Counted from the first letter of the stretch, positions 52,737 to 62,486 are shown. The stretch is DNA of 64,000 nucleotides from Flavobacterium sp. N1994 (GCF_025947145.1 NZ_CP109999.1:1612001-1676000); one strand, 5' to 3'. Notes: generated from the letters alone by a model not told the origin. Numbers and translations: made by a program.

Positions 52737-53360
52737 ATGAAAACAATTCTAATTACAATCGCAATGACTTTAGTAACTATATTGTCATCAGCACAACTAA
52801 AAGGTTCAGGAAAAACCATTACCAAAACCTATGATTATCAAAATTTTGACAAAGTGTTTTTTGATGATTTGGATGGAAATCTCCAAATAGAAGTTGGAAA
52901 ACCATTTAGTATTTCGATTACAATAGATGACAATTTAATAAACTTGCTATCCGTAATTGAAGACTCCTCCAAAAAAGGATTGACCATTTCTTTAAAAGGC
53001 AATCGCAATAACAAACTATATATTGAAGATACTAAAATCAAAGTAACAATCACGATGCCCTTTTTATCTGAAGTAAGCAATAACGGGAACTCTGGATTGA
53101 ATGTTACGAATATTAACAGTAAAAATTTCAAATCCATAAATCCAGTAAACGGAAGTACGACACTATCTGGCATTGTAGATAATTTGGAGGTATTGTGTAA
53201 AGGAAATGGAAATTTAAATGCGACCAAATTACAAGCCAAAAAGGCAATTATTGTTTGTAAAGGCAACGGAAACGCAAAAGTAAATGTATCGAACGAGATA
53301 AAACAAACAAGATCAGGAAACGGAAATATTCAAAACATTGGTTCGGCAAAAGCTATTTAA
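52737..53360 (+). CDS. DUF2807 (GIN-domain) secreted protein
   Basis: A 207-residue protein: signal peptide (MKTILITIAMTLVTILSSAQ) and a right-handed beta-helix-like GIN domain with repeating short strands (TYDYQNFDKVFFDDLDGNLQIEVGKPFSISITID ... NGNSGLNVTNINS ... GNGNLNATKLQAKKAIIVCKGNGNAKVNVS). The family is widespread in Bacteroidota envelopes; its role is unknown. Confidence 0.92.
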   Translation: MKTILITIAMTLVTILSSAQLKGSGKTITKTYDYQNFDKVFFDDLDGNLQIEVGKPFSISITIDDNLINLLSVIEDSSKKGLTISLKGNRNNKLYIEDTKIKVTITMPFLSEVSNNGNSGLNVTNINSKNFKSINPVNGSTTLSGIVDNLEVLCKGNGNLNATKLQAKKAIIVCKGNGNAKVNVSNEIKQTRSGNGNIQNIGSAKAI

Positions 53361-53391
53361 GAACCCATACAAATACTATAATCTTCTTAAT

Positions 53392-53877
53392 ATGAAACTA
53401 CTAAAAAGAATTACAACCCCTATTTTGTCACCCCATTGGTCGCAAGATTTCTTATTAGCCATTCCAAGAATCGTTTGTGGCTTTCTATTAACATCTAGTT
53501 TTGGTGCTGATAAATTTGGGTTGCCTTGGTCACCCGCTGATAAAAACTTAGGTCTCTTTGAAGTCGCCTTTTGGTTTCCTAATGATGTAGCAGCTTACGG
53601 AGGATTATTTGCCATTGCTCCAGCCTTCTTTGCTTGGATGGGCGCTTTTAGTGAAGCGGTTGGCGGTATCTTTTTAGTACTTGGACTCCAAACTCGTATC
53701 GCTTCATTCTTAATTATGGGAACGATGTTGGTCGCTATTTTTATGCAACAAATCCATAATGGTATGTGGAATTACTTGCCTGCTATGGGATTCCTGTGGG
53801 TTGGTCTTTTCTATATGATTCAGGGTTCTGGCCGATTTGGCATTGATTATTTACTAACTCGTAAAAAAACTTCCTAA
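53392..53877 (+). CDS. DoxX-family membrane protein
   Basis: A 161-residue protein from ATG 53392 (MKLLKRITTP); the longer frame from 53338 overlaps the previous gene and is unlikely. Four membrane helices with DoxX features: LAIPRIVCGFLLTSSFGADKFGLPW, EAVGGIFLVLGLQTRIASFLIMGTMLVAIFM and GRFGIDYLL. DoxX proteins link to redox and quinone chemistry in some bacteria; here no partner enzyme is adjacent. Confidence 0.9.
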   Translation: MKLLKRITTPILSPHWSQDFLLAIPRIVCGFLLTSSFGADKFGLPWSPADKNLGLFEVAFWFPNDVAAYGGLFAIAPAFFAWMGAFSEAVGGIFLVLGLQTRIASFLIMGTMLVAIFMQQIHNGMWNYLPAMGFLWVGLFYMIQGSGRFGIDYLLTRKKTS

Positions 53878-54020
53878 TGAAAACTATTTTTAAAATAACA
53901 GCAGCACTTATTCGTACGGTTAACGGAAACTTTGAATTGCAAAACAAACCCAATAGACGGATTCTCTTCGATACAAAAAAAGATACTACTTATGTCAATT
54001 TAGTTTTTAATAAAGAATAA
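53877..54020 (+). CDS. Short protein translationally coupled to DoxX
   Basis: A 47-codon frame (MKTIFKITAALIRTVNGNFE...YVNLVFNKE) whose ATG overlaps the DoxX stop (TAATG) and whose stop is 1 bp before a strong terminator. The layout argues for a real small gene, but no homology is recognised; it could be a remnant. Confidence 0.45.
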   Translation: MKTIFKITAALIRTVNGNFELQNKPNRRILFDTKKDTTYVNLVFNKE

Positions 54021-54021
54021 A

Positions 54022-54047
54022 AAAAGAGTTCCATTAGGAACTCTTTT
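54022..54047. terminator. Bidirectional terminator between DoxX and the ABC-F gene
   Basis: AAAAGAGTTCC pairs with GGAACTCTTTT around ATTA; flanking A and T runs serve both strands. Confidence 0.88.
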
Positions 54048-54050
54048 CAG

Positions 54051-55955
54051 TTATAAATTATCTATCTCTCCTTGTACGATTTCCCAATCCTCAAGCAGTT
54101 TGTCAAGTTCTGATTTCTTTTTGTTGTAAGCGATGAAGAAATTAGCATCTTCTACATGCTTATCATAATTAGAAGCCAAAGCTTTATCATCATTTTGAAT
54201 ATCAATTTCGATTTGTTTGATTTGACTTTCTATTTTACTCAAACGATTTTGTAATGATTTGCTTTTCTTTTGATCTTCGTAGGAGATGTTTTTGGTTTCT
54301 TTTGTTGCCGCAACAACTACGTCTTTTTTCTCAATTTCTCGCATGTTAACGGCGTTTCTTTGCTCTAAGAAGAAATTGATATCCCCTAAATATTCTTTAA
54401 TCTTTTGGTCTTTGAATTCATAAACAATATTAGACATTCCTTGTAGAAAATCCCTGTCGTGGGATACTAAAAGCAAAGTGCCTTCATATTTCTGAAGTGC
54501 CGCTTTCAATACATTCTTTGATTTAATATCTAAGTGATTGGTAGGCTCATCCATTACCAATACATTGATAGGCTGTAATAATAATTTGCACAACGCCAGT
54601 CGATTTCGTTCCCCTCCCGATAATACTTTGACTTTCTTTTCTACATCATCACCTCTAAACAAAAAAGAACCCAACATATCACGCACTCTAGAACGATTAC
54701 CATCTGTCGCCGCATTCGTCATGGTTTCTAATAAAGTGATTTCTCCATCTAAATACTCCGCTTGGTTTTGGGCAAAATAGCCTAACTGCACGTTATGACC
54801 TAACTTAATCGAACCATCGTATTTGAATTCGTTGACAATAGCTTTGATAAAGGTTGATTTTCCTTGTCCGTTTTGACCCACGAAAGCAATCTTACTTCCA
54901 CGTTCCACTAAAAGGGAAATGTCTTTTAAAATGACTTTATCCCCATAGGCTTTGGTCACATGCTCTGCTTCGATTACCACTCTTCCGGGTGTTTGTGATA
55001 AAGGAAACGAAATGTTCATTACCGAGTTATCATCTTCATCTACTTCGATGCGTTCTACTTTATCTAATTTCTTGATGAGTGATTGCGCCATAGAGGCTTT
55101 AGAAGCTTTGGCACGGAACTTTTCAATAAGTTTCTCAGTCTCTTCTATTTTCTTGGCTTGATTCTTTTGAGTGGCTAATTGTTTTTCTCGGATTTCTTCT
55201 CTTAATACTAAGTATTGTGAATACGGCTTATTAAAGTCATACGCTTTCCCTAAAGAGATTTCAATCGTTCTATTAGTCACATTATCCAAAAACATCTTAT
55301 CGTGCGATACAATGACAACAACGCCCGGAAAGTTTCTTAAAAACCCTTCGAGCCAAATGATACTCTCAATATCTAAGTGATTCGTAGGTTCATCTAGTAA
55401 AAGGATATCATTAGATTGTAATAACAACTTGGCTAATTCGATACGCATTCTCCAACCCCCAGAAAAAGTATCCGTTTGATTTTCGAAATCTTCTCTTTTG
55501 AAACCCAATCCTAAAAGGATTTTTTCGGTGTCGCCTACATAATTATAACCTCCTAATATTTCAAAATGATGTGTAACATCACTTAATTGTTCAATCAAAT
55601 CAGAGTAGCTTTGACTTTCGTAATCCGTTCGGGTCACCAATTGGTGATTGATTTCGTCAATTTTTAATTCAGCTCTTTTGATTTCTTCAAAAGCTTGATA
55701 AGCTTCCTCTAAAACGGTTCTCCCTTTGACAAAATCGATATCCTGACGAAGAAACCCTATTTTAACTTCTTTTTCAGTAGCAATTTGGCCGCTATCTGGC
55801 TTAAAATCACCCGCTAAAATCTTGAGCATAGTTGATTTTCCAGCACCGTTCTTTCCCACCAGTCCTACTCTATCTCCAGAACCTAATCGAAAAGTCACCT
55901 CTTCAAAAAGATACGTACCACCAAACGAAACCGATAAATTGTGAATGTTTAACAT
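54051..55955 (-). CDS. ABC-F family ATPase
   Basis: A 634-residue cytoplasmic protein with two ABC ATPase domains and no membrane part: Walker A GLVGKNGAGKST (near 33) and AFVGQNGQGKST (near 359), signatures FSGGW and LSGGERNR, Walker B LLLDEPTNHLD and LVMDEPTNHLD, joined by the charged linker typical of ABC-F (TQKNQAKKIEETEKLIEKFRAKASKA). C-terminal coiled coil (residues about 560-634). ABC-F proteins act on the ribosome E-site in translation or antibiotic protection; this one is closest to the Uup/YdiF-like housekeeping type, so resistance should not be assumed. Confidence 0.94.
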   Translation of the reverse strand: MLNIHNLSVSFGGTYLFEEVTFRLGSGDRVGLVGKNGAGKSTMLKILAGDFKPDSGQIATEKEVKIGFLRQDIDFVKGRTVLEEAYQAFEEIKRAELKIDEINHQLVTRTDYESQSYSDLIEQLSDVTHHFEILGGYNYVGDTEKILLGLGFKREDFENQTDTFSGGWRMRIELAKLLLQSNDILLLDEPTNHLDIESIIWLEGFLRNFPGVVVIVSHDKMFLDNVTNRTIEISLGKAYDFNKPYSQYLVLREEIREKQLATQKNQAKKIEETEKLIEKFRAKASKASMAQSLIKKLDKVERIEVDEDDNSVMNISFPLSQTPGRVVIEAEHVTKAYGDKVILKDISLLVERGSKIAFVGQNGQGKSTFIKAIVNEFKYDGSIKLGHNVQLGYFAQNQAEYLDGEITLLETMTNAATDGNRSRVRDMLGSFLFRGDDVEKKVKVLSGGERNRLALCKLLLQPINVLVMDEPTNHLDIKSKNVLKAALQKYEGTLLLVSHDRDFLQGMSNIVYEFKDQKIKEYLGDINFFLEQRNAVNMREIEKKDVVVAATKETKNISYEDQKKSKSLQNRLSKIESQIKQIEIDIQNDDKALASNYDKHVEDANFFIAYNKKKSELDKLLEDWEIVQGEIDNL

Positions 55956-56056
55956 AATGATTTGTTACAAAAGTTACATGTAAAAGATTTCTATAAAGTA
56001 CCTTTGTAAACCCGAAGTCATAAGACCAATCGGAACAAAAGTTAAAATTTTTGCAA

Positions 56057-56440
56057 ATGTTAAAAAAAGGATCCAAACTAAATAGTATTTTAACAGGAAG
56101 TTGTCCAAGATGCCAAGAAGAAAGCATGTATGTGGACCAAAATCCATACAATCTAAAAAATATCTACAATATGCATGAAAACTGCAGCCATTGTGGACTG
56201 CATTATCAGATAGAGCCTTCTTTCTTTTATGGCGCTATGTATGTCAGTTATGGTTTAACCGTTGGTATTGGTGTAGCCGTATTTATCATCTCAAAACTAA
56301 TCCTAGGGTTAGATTTGATTACCACCTTTATCGCCATTATAGTTGGATTAATTGTTTTAATGCCTATTACTGCTAGGATATCACGAAATATTTACATCAA
56401 TATTTTTGTGGGTTACGACAAAGAAGCCACTAAGAAGTAG
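56057..56440 (+). CDS. DUF983 membrane protein with zinc-ribbon-like N-terminus
   Basis: A 127-residue protein: two CxxC pairs (GSCPRCQ and ENCSHCG) ahead of two membrane helices (VSYGLTVGIGVAVFIISKLIL; FIAIIVGLIVLMPITARI). This matches DUF983. ATG 56057 preferred over TTG 56051. Its 3' end overlaps the convergent oxidoreductase gene by 11 bp. Confidence 0.92.
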   Translation: MLKKGSKLNSILTGSCPRCQEESMYVDQNPYNLKNIYNMHENCSHCGLHYQIEPSFFYGAMYVSYGLTVGIGVAVFIISKLILGLDLITTFIAIIVGLIVLMPITARISRNIYINIFVGYDKEATKK

Positions 56441-57473
56441 CATACCTGTTACTATCAATAGTCTTATCTAACGGTTTCCCGTTTTCGATATAATCATATA
56501 AATCGATGGCCATTGCTGGAGCTAGCATAACACCTCTTGTGCCAAGTCCGTTGAGAATGTGAATGTTTTTATATTTAGGATGAGTCCCAAGTAAAGGTCT
56601 TCTATCCTTTACTGTGGGTCTTACACCTGCAAAATGTTCAATAATTTCAAATTCACAAGTTATGATTTCTTTGATTCGGTCGATAAGTTCTTGTTTTCCT
56701 TCTTCGGTAGGGACGTCCGTTTTGTCCTCCCAGTTATAAGTGGCACCAACTTTAAAAAGGGCATTCCCTAATGGCAAAATAAACACACTAGTATTCACAA
56801 TGACATCTATATCCAAATCAGGAGCTTTAATAACAAATAACTCTCCTTTTGTACCATCGAGTGGCAAATGCTTAAAAAATGGATTAGCATGCATTCCAAA
56901 GCCTTCAGCAAACACAATATGTTTAGCTTTTAAGTTTTGATAGGCTATATAGTCATCAAAAACCTGTAAGACATCATAATCGAAAACCTCTTTTCTAAAC
57001 CAATTTCGATCATTTAAATAAGCATGATACTGATTTAATAAAGTAACCGTATCAACATAACCAGTATGCAATACTTGTCCGTAACCAAAAGGAGCATCGA
57101 TTGCTTTATACTTTGTATGAATGATTTCTGTAGAAAGAAAGAGTGCTAAATTAGGTTTGTCTGAGGCAGTAAACCAATTATTTTGTTCTTCTGCCGAAAA
57201 AAACTTTCTGTAAATAGGCAATTTAAAATCAACTTGAGTGTTTAGTTTGGCTTCCACACGTTGATAAAAATTATCTGCTAATTCAAGTTGTTGTTTAGCA
57301 TTCCAAACTTCACTAAACCTTTTTAAGATAACTGGATTGTATAAGCCGCCAGCAATTTTTGTAGAATTTTGAGAATAGTTTTCAAACACTACAAATGATT
57401 TATTGTTGTGAAGTAACGTTTCTGCAAAAGCGATTCCGGCTAAACCAGAACCCACAATGATATAATCCACCAT
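56430..57473 (-). CDS. FAD-dependent oxidoreductase (DAO family)
   Basis: A 347-residue soluble protein with the Rossmann motif IIVGSGLAGIAFAETLL (GxGxxG at residues about 8-13), KIAGGLYNPVILKRF, and the C-terminal FAD-closing region GVRPTVKDRRPLLGTHPKYKNIHILNGLGTRGVMLAPAMA. This is the D-amino-acid/glycine oxidase (DAO) fold. The substrate is unknown. It overlaps the DUF983 gene end to end. Confidence 0.9.
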   Translation of the reverse strand: MVDYIIVGSGLAGIAFAETLLHNNKSFVVFENYSQNSTKIAGGLYNPVILKRFSEVWNAKQQLELADNFYQRVEAKLNTQVDFKLPIYRKFFSAEEQNNWFTASDKPNLALFLSTEIIHTKYKAIDAPFGYGQVLHTGYVDTVTLLNQYHAYLNDRNWFRKEVFDYDVLQVFDDYIAYQNLKAKHIVFAEGFGMHANPFFKHLPLDGTKGELFVIKAPDLDIDVIVNTSVFILPLGNALFKVGATYNWEDKTDVPTEEGKQELIDRIKEIITCEFEIIEHFAGVRPTVKDRRPLLGTHPKYKNIHILNGLGTRGVMLAPAMAIDLYDYIENGKPLDKTIDSNRYATS

Positions 57474-57483
57474 ATTTGTAAAC

Positions 57484-57517
57484 TAAAAAAACTCTCACCC
57501 AAAGGTGAGAGTTTTAT
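57484..57517 (-). terminator. Terminator of the gldKLMN operon
   Basis: ACTCTCACC (57491-57499) pairs with GGTGAGAGT (57504-57512); on the minus strand it is followed by T7, 20 bp after the gldN stop. Confidence 0.85.
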
Positions 57518-57537
57518 ATTGTATTATAAAATAAATC

Positions 57538-58452
57538 TTAGTAGTTCCACATATCTGATTCGAAATCTCGAATCTTTTCTTTGATACGCTCAGATTCTAG
57601 CAATTGCGATTGCGCATTATCTTTCATGTACTGTTCAATCATTCTATCGCCATACACATTCTCTTCTTTATAGATTTCACCGTTAAACCTACGGGAATTC
57701 AACAAGTGATCAAATGTAATAGGCATGGCTGAATTCTTGTCATTGAATGCTTTCGCTTCATGCAAAATATCTCGAATGGTAGGGAAGTAAACCCAAAATA
57801 AGTCAATAACATCTGCTTTGTCATTTCCAGCATCACGTGCTTCTGGAGTAACTGGGCAAATTGCTAATAATCTATATTTCAATTCTCCTTGACGTTTGTC
57901 AAAATACCAAAATCCTTTTATCTTATATCCAGAAATATAACTTGCATCTAACTCTTTTTTGTTGATAAATTGAGGATCTAATACTTTTTTTCCAGATTTG
58001 TAATCATCGTAATAGTTATTAATCTCATCTTTACCAGCATCAGTAGTATCAATATAGGTGAAAGAAGATTCCATATCCTTGAATGTCTTCTTTGTATTGA
58101 AATAATCATCACCATAAATTTCAGTTATTTTACCATTCTTGATGTTTTTTACTAGAACATCAAATAATGATCTTCTTTCTTTTCCAACAAAAGCGGTATC
58201 AATAGGATAGTATAAAGGAAAATTAATTCTTTCATCAACATCTACAAACTCCCAAATTGTTTTGCCCATCAATACATCTCTGTCATGAACGTAGCCATAA
58301 GGCAATGGTTTATCATTATCAGAAATTAACTGAGCAGGTGTTTTTTTACCAATCTCCTCTGGAGTTTTGGCATTTAACAAGTTTGACTGAGCAAAAGAGG
58401 ATAAAGTCCATACTACTGCAAAAGCTACTGATAAAAGATTTTTAATTTTCAT
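57538..58452 (-). CDS. gldN: Gliding motility / type IX secretion protein GldN
   Basis: A 304-residue periplasmic protein (signal peptide ending SSFAQ) with the GldN pattern PYGYVHDRDVLMGKTIWEFVDVDERINFPLYYPID, IKGFWYFDKRQGELKYRLLAICPV and LFWVYFPTIRDIL. GldN forms rings with GldK on the outer membrane's periplasmic face as part of the T9SS. Last gene of the operon, 47 bp after gldM; no gldO paralogue is seen. Confidence 0.96.
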   Translation of the reverse strand: MKIKNLLSVAFAVVWTLSSFAQSNLLNAKTPEEIGKKTPAQLISDNDKPLPYGYVHDRDVLMGKTIWEFVDVDERINFPLYYPIDTAFVGKERRSLFDVLVKNIKNGKITEIYGDDYFNTKKTFKDMESSFTYIDTTDAGKDEINNYYDDYKSGKKVLDPQFINKKELDASYISGYKIKGFWYFDKRQGELKYRLLAICPVTPEARDAGNDKADVIDLFWVYFPTIRDILHEAKAFNDKNSAMPITFDHLLNSRRFNGEIYKEENVYGDRMIEQYMKDNAQSQLLESERIKEKIRDFESDMWNY

Positions 58453-58499
58453 AATTTATAATATAAGTTATTTAAGTAGGTTTATATCAACTTAAATTA

Positions 58500-60041
58500 T
58501 TATTGTACTTCAAATATAACTGGTGAAGCATCTTTAGGAACAATTCCACCAACTCCTACAATTTTAGTTTTGATATCAAAAATTGAAATCTGATCTCCTT
58601 TTGATGCTCTTGCTAAAGCTGCTTTACATTTTCCATCAACTTTACTTCCATTAACAATAACGGCAGCTTGTCCAGGAACTTTGAAACTAAATCGTGTTAC
58701 TTCATACTTTAAATCATAAACAAAGTCTTGAAGTTCAGCAGTAACAGTTGAAACCTCTAAACGAGATTTAGCCCCTTTTTGAACTCCCGTAACTCCACCG
58801 ATTGCACCAGCTGGGGCAGGAATATTTTTAATTCTAAATACTTTTTTATCTGAAACAGATTTACCATCTGACATTTTACCAGTTGCTGTTACAATAACTT
58901 CAGTACCAGATCCAGGAACTAAATTATATTTCCCTTTTCCAACAGATGATAATCCAGGAGCCGAAGCCGTTACGCTATTTTCAGGAATACCTGCAAATGA
59001 AATAGTCATTGGGTTTGGTAAACCTCTGTACACTACGTTCATTTTATCTGCAGAAATGTTAGCAGAATTTGGACGCGGAACCACAACATATTTGCCTTCA
59101 AATTTTAAAGGCACTGGTTTCCCATCTTCCATGAAAGAAAATGTACCAGTAATATTTTTTTCACCAACACCTCCAGCAGTCATAGAGATAACAGCTTGTC
59201 CGTTTTCAATTTTACCTGGTCCAGAAAAACTAGTTGGAACGGTATTAGCGTCATACTTACCTAATACTACTTTACCTTTAACAGTTTCTCCTTCAAAATA
59301 AACATTTTTATCTAAAATAACCATTGCCTGGAAATTTTTCAAAGAAGCTGCTTGAGCTATAGTATTACCAATTAAAGCATTGTAGATATCTTGTTCTGTA
59401 GATTCCACATCATTTTGCATACTAGTAAGTTTTGCAATAGAAGCTACCGCTGGGAATCCTTCAAAGTGGTAGGCTAAATATTTTTTAGATACACCATCTT
59501 TATCTTTAACATCACCTAAATTAAATTTACTGTTGATGTTTTCAACGATTTTTTGGTATTTCACATCATTTCCAAATACTGCAATTACGTCTTTTTTGTA
59601 TTTTTCAATTCTAGAAACTATTTCATCACCTTTTGGAGAATATTTGTCTCCTTTAAACCAATGTTCATCGATGTAACCACCTTTGTCCATTGCTTCGTAT
59701 GGTAATTTACCTGTTTTTTCTTCTCTTGGGAATTCTTTAGAAACATCGTCTTTTAAAGACCCTAAATAAGTGTAAAGTTCTTTAGATATTTTTTGTACTT
59801 GGTTAGCTTTATCTAAAGGTCCTTTAAAACGAGTCGGATCATCTTCTGCTTTTTGCTCTAAAGATCCTAGTAAACTTTTGTTATATTCTTCTGAAAATTT
59901 ATTAACGCCTTCAAATTTTTCGTTCATCAAACCAAAAGCGGTTAATACTTCTTTTGACATGTTTAATGCCAACATCGCGATGAAAACCAGATACATCAGG
60001 TTAATCATCTTCTGTCTAGGGCTTAGTTTTCCTCCTGCCAT
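58500..60041 (-). CDS. gldM: Gliding motility / type IX secretion motor protein GldM
   Basis: A 513-residue protein: one N-terminal membrane helix (MINLMYLVFIAMLALNMSKEVLTAFG) preceded by RQK, then four periplasmic beta-rich domains ending in VIFEVQ. With GldL it forms the proton-driven motor that powers gliding and T9SS export; the long periplasmic shaft carries torque to GldK/GldN. The length is normal. It lies 54 bp after gldL. Confidence 0.97.
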   Translation of the reverse strand: MAGGKLSPRQKMINLMYLVFIAMLALNMSKEVLTAFGLMNEKFEGVNKFSEEYNKSLLGSLEQKAEDDPTRFKGPLDKANQVQKISKELYTYLGSLKDDVSKEFPREEKTGKLPYEAMDKGGYIDEHWFKGDKYSPKGDEIVSRIEKYKKDVIAVFGNDVKYQKIVENINSKFNLGDVKDKDGVSKKYLAYHFEGFPAVASIAKLTSMQNDVESTEQDIYNALIGNTIAQAASLKNFQAMVILDKNVYFEGETVKGKVVLGKYDANTVPTSFSGPGKIENGQAVISMTAGGVGEKNITGTFSFMEDGKPVPLKFEGKYVVVPRPNSANISADKMNVVYRGLPNPMTISFAGIPENSVTASAPGLSSVGKGKYNLVPGSGTEVIVTATGKMSDGKSVSDKKVFRIKNIPAPAGAIGGVTGVQKGAKSRLEVSTVTAELQDFVYDLKYEVTRFSFKVPGQAAVIVNGSKVDGKCKAALARASKGDQISIFDIKTKIVGVGGIVPKDASPVIFEVQ

Positions 60042-60095
60042 TTTTTCTAATTAGTTTAAATTATTATTTTGTTTAAAATATAGTTATAAAACTAA

Positions 60096-60731
60096 TTATC
60101 CTTTATTACTCATTGCAGAAAGCATTCCACCATAAACATTATTCAATATAGAAAGGTTAGAAGTTAAGCTTTGCATTTGATCTTTTAATTTTAAATTGTT
60201 TTCAGCAACTTCATCATTGATTTTTGCATTTCTTTCAGCACTTTGTAATTGTACTTGGTATAAACCATTCAAAGTTTCTAATTGAGTAGCTGCTTTAGTC
60301 ATTTCTTCAGCATATTTTTTAGTTGAAGCAACAGAATCAACTGTAGGGGATATAGCTTTTGCAGCACCTTCAAAGTTTTTAATACTGTTTCCTAAACTTT
60401 CCATCAAAGCACTGTCTACTTTAGCTTCTTTTAACATTGCGTCTAACTTTTGAGACAATAGACCTTGAGCATCTTTTGGATCCTCAGCTTTTTTTGTTTT
60501 TTCTTTAGCTTGTCCTCCTGCTAATTCAGGATATACTAATGACCAATCTAATTCTACGTCCGGTGCATCAAAAGCGGAAAGACCAAAAATTAATGCTTCA
60601 GTTAATAACCCAATAATAAGCATTGCGCTTGCTCCTGTCCAGTGTTGAATTTTGAATAATGCTCCTACGATTACAACTGCCGCGCCCATACCGTAGGCGA
60701 AATTCATAACTTTTTTTGGTAATAATGCCAT
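60096..60731 (-). CDS. gldL: Gliding motility / type IX secretion motor protein GldL
   Basis: A 211-residue inner-membrane protein: two N-terminal helices (MNFAYGMGAAVVIVGALFKIQHW and AMLIIGLLTEALIFGLSAF) with the buried charged residues K27, H30 and E45 that fit a proton path, then a cytoplasmic coiled-coil tail (KLDAMLKEAKVDSALMESLGNSIKNFEGAA...). Forms the GldL5-GldM2 motor. 61 bp after gldK. Confidence 0.97.
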   Translation of the reverse strand: MALLPKKVMNFAYGMGAAVVIVGALFKIQHWTGASAMLIIGLLTEALIFGLSAFDAPDVELDWSLVYPELAGGQAKEKTKKAEDPKDAQGLLSQKLDAMLKEAKVDSALMESLGNSIKNFEGAAKAISPTVDSVASTKKYAEEMTKAATQLETLNGLYQVQLQSAERNAKINDEVAENNLKLKDQMQSLTSNLSILNNVYGGMLSAMSNKG

Positions 60732-60792
60732 AATAATAAAAATTTTAGTTAGTTAAAGTTAGTTAAGATAATTTATTTAAGTTAGTTTGAAA

Positions 60793-62214
60793 TTACTTTT
60801 TAGGTGCGCCATTTTTAGTCACTTTTGTTCCCATGTAGTCTTGTACAGTACGGAAACCTATATAACTTCTGGCAGAATCTGCATATTCAAAATCTCTTGT
60901 TCCTACTTGCAAGAAGTAAGCAACATCTTTCCATGAACCACCTCGAATGGCTTTTCTCATGTTTTTGTAATCTTGAACATTTGGATTAATTGATGAAACA
61001 TACTCATAAGCTGCAGCATCATAAGACGAATCAGTCCATTCAGCAACATTACCAGCCATGTTATACAAATTGTATCCATTTGGCTCATAAGATTTTGCTT
61101 CAACCGTATACAAAGCTTGGTCAGCAGCATAATCTCCTCTATTAGGTTTGAAATTAGCTAAGAAACAACCTCTATCATTTTTAGCATATGGACCACCCCA
61201 AGGGAATGTCCCTGATTCTAAACCACCTCTAGCCGCATATTCCCATTCTGATTCAATTGGTAAACGGAAGGTGTTGATTAAATCATGATGTTTCTTTTTT
61301 GATTTAATATAAGAGTTTTTGTTTAATGTTCTCCATGCGCAAAAAGCCTTAGCTTGTTTCCAACTCACACCAACTACTGGATATTGAGCATACGCTTGAT
61401 GCCAAAAATAATCGTTGTGCATTGGCTCATTGTATGAATAAGCAAAATCTTTAATCCAAACTGTTGTATCAGGATAAACTAATTGTTGTTCTGTTTTTAT
61501 AAAAGAACTTCTTTTACCTGTTTTAGCTTTAGCAGCTGCCTGAATATCCATCCAAGAATATCTGAATTTCAATTTACGAACGTCAATAGTTCTTAAGCCA
61601 TTGAAAGATTCTGCAATAGGCAAATACATAGTATCCATTACTTCAGTATAATATTCGTCTGGATACTTTTTAGTGTCTTTAATAAGTTTAATCTTCTTAT
61701 TCAATCTTCTTCCTGCATAAGGATCATCATCAGTACCTACACTATAATAATTCTCATACATGTATTTATCGTATGGAGTCATTTTTGCAGGGTCAGTATC
61801 ATTGAAAGCGTAGTCACCAATGCTTCCACCAGTTTTTCCACCTTTACCACCTTTACCACCTTTACCTGAACCAGCAGTTTGACCAACTTCATCGGCAAGT
61901 ATAGCTAGACGAACTCTAATCGTAGAATCTTTTACCCATTCCACAAATTGACGATATTCACTATTTGTAATTTCGGTCTCATCCATGTAGAATGACCTAA
62001 CGGTTACTGTCTTAGTAGGCGCGTCTTGCACGTTGGCTGGATCATCATCGGACTTACCCATAATGTATGCACCACCAGGAATTAAAGTCATCCCGAATGG
62101 TTTTTCTGGGTGCCATTTTTTTCCTTTAACTCCTACTAATTCACCTTTGTCGCTCGACCCACCACAGCTGGTTAATAAAGCTAAAAATGACGCAAATGTT
62201 ATGAACTTCTTCAT
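60793..62214 (-). CDS. gldK: Gliding motility / type IX secretion lipoprotein GldK
   Basis: A 473-residue lipoprotein (lipobox LLTSC near residue 17) with an SUMF1-like domain: GMTLIPGGAYIMGKSD, SFYMDETEITNSEYRQFVEWV, VVGVSWKQAKAFCAWRT, FRLPIESEWEYAARGG, YNLYNMAGNVAEWTDSSY and IRGGSWKD. It forms the periplasmic ring with GldN. A Gly/Lys-rich insert (GSGKGGKGGKGGKTGG) at about residues 115-130 is unusual in appearance. First gene of the gldKLMN operon. Confidence 0.97.
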   Translation of the reverse strand: MKKFITFASFLALLTSCGGSSDKGELVGVKGKKWHPEKPFGMTLIPGGAYIMGKSDDDPANVQDAPTKTVTVRSFYMDETEITNSEYRQFVEWVKDSTIRVRLAILADEVGQTAGSGKGGKGGKGGKTGGSIGDYAFNDTDPAKMTPYDKYMYENYYSVGTDDDPYAGRRLNKKIKLIKDTKKYPDEYYTEVMDTMYLPIAESFNGLRTIDVRKLKFRYSWMDIQAAAKAKTGKRSSFIKTEQQLVYPDTTVWIKDFAYSYNEPMHNDYFWHQAYAQYPVVGVSWKQAKAFCAWRTLNKNSYIKSKKKHHDLINTFRLPIESEWEYAARGGLESGTFPWGGPYAKNDRGCFLANFKPNRGDYAADQALYTVEAKSYEPNGYNLYNMAGNVAEWTDSSYDAAAYEYVSSINPNVQDYKNMRKAIRGGSWKDVAYFLQVGTRDFEYADSARSYIGFRTVQDYMGTKVTKNGAPKK

Positions 62215-62337
62215 ATGTATATTTTGGGGTTATTTGAATATTTTTTTAGGGCGTAAACCTATTTATTATTTTTCAAAAAAGCAATTAATTAATATTAAAT
62301 TTATTTGTATCCTATTTCATTCTATTAATTGACATTT

Positions 62338-62345
62338 CAAAAATA
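62338..62345 (-). promoter_or_regulatory. Possible -7 element of the gldKLMN operon (TATTTTTG)
   Basis: Exact TAnnTTTG match on the minus strand, 124 bp before the gldK ATG, in a 272-bp AT-rich gap with no other feature seen. No clear -33 box, so it is tentative. Confidence 0.35.
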
Positions 62346-62486
62346 GAATTATTGTTAGTAATAAAAAAATATTTTATCGATAAAATGCACTTTTTAACGA
62401 TAAACTGTTCTTTTTGTGTTGTTTTTGTAATCTTTTTATTATGCTTAATGTGTTTCTATTTAAATAGAATATTTATTACATGAATA

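Noticed and set aside
54051..55955. Antibiotic-resistance call for the ABC-F protein
   Set aside because: The sequence is of the housekeeping Uup/YdiF-like kind, and nothing visible marks it as a resistance factor.
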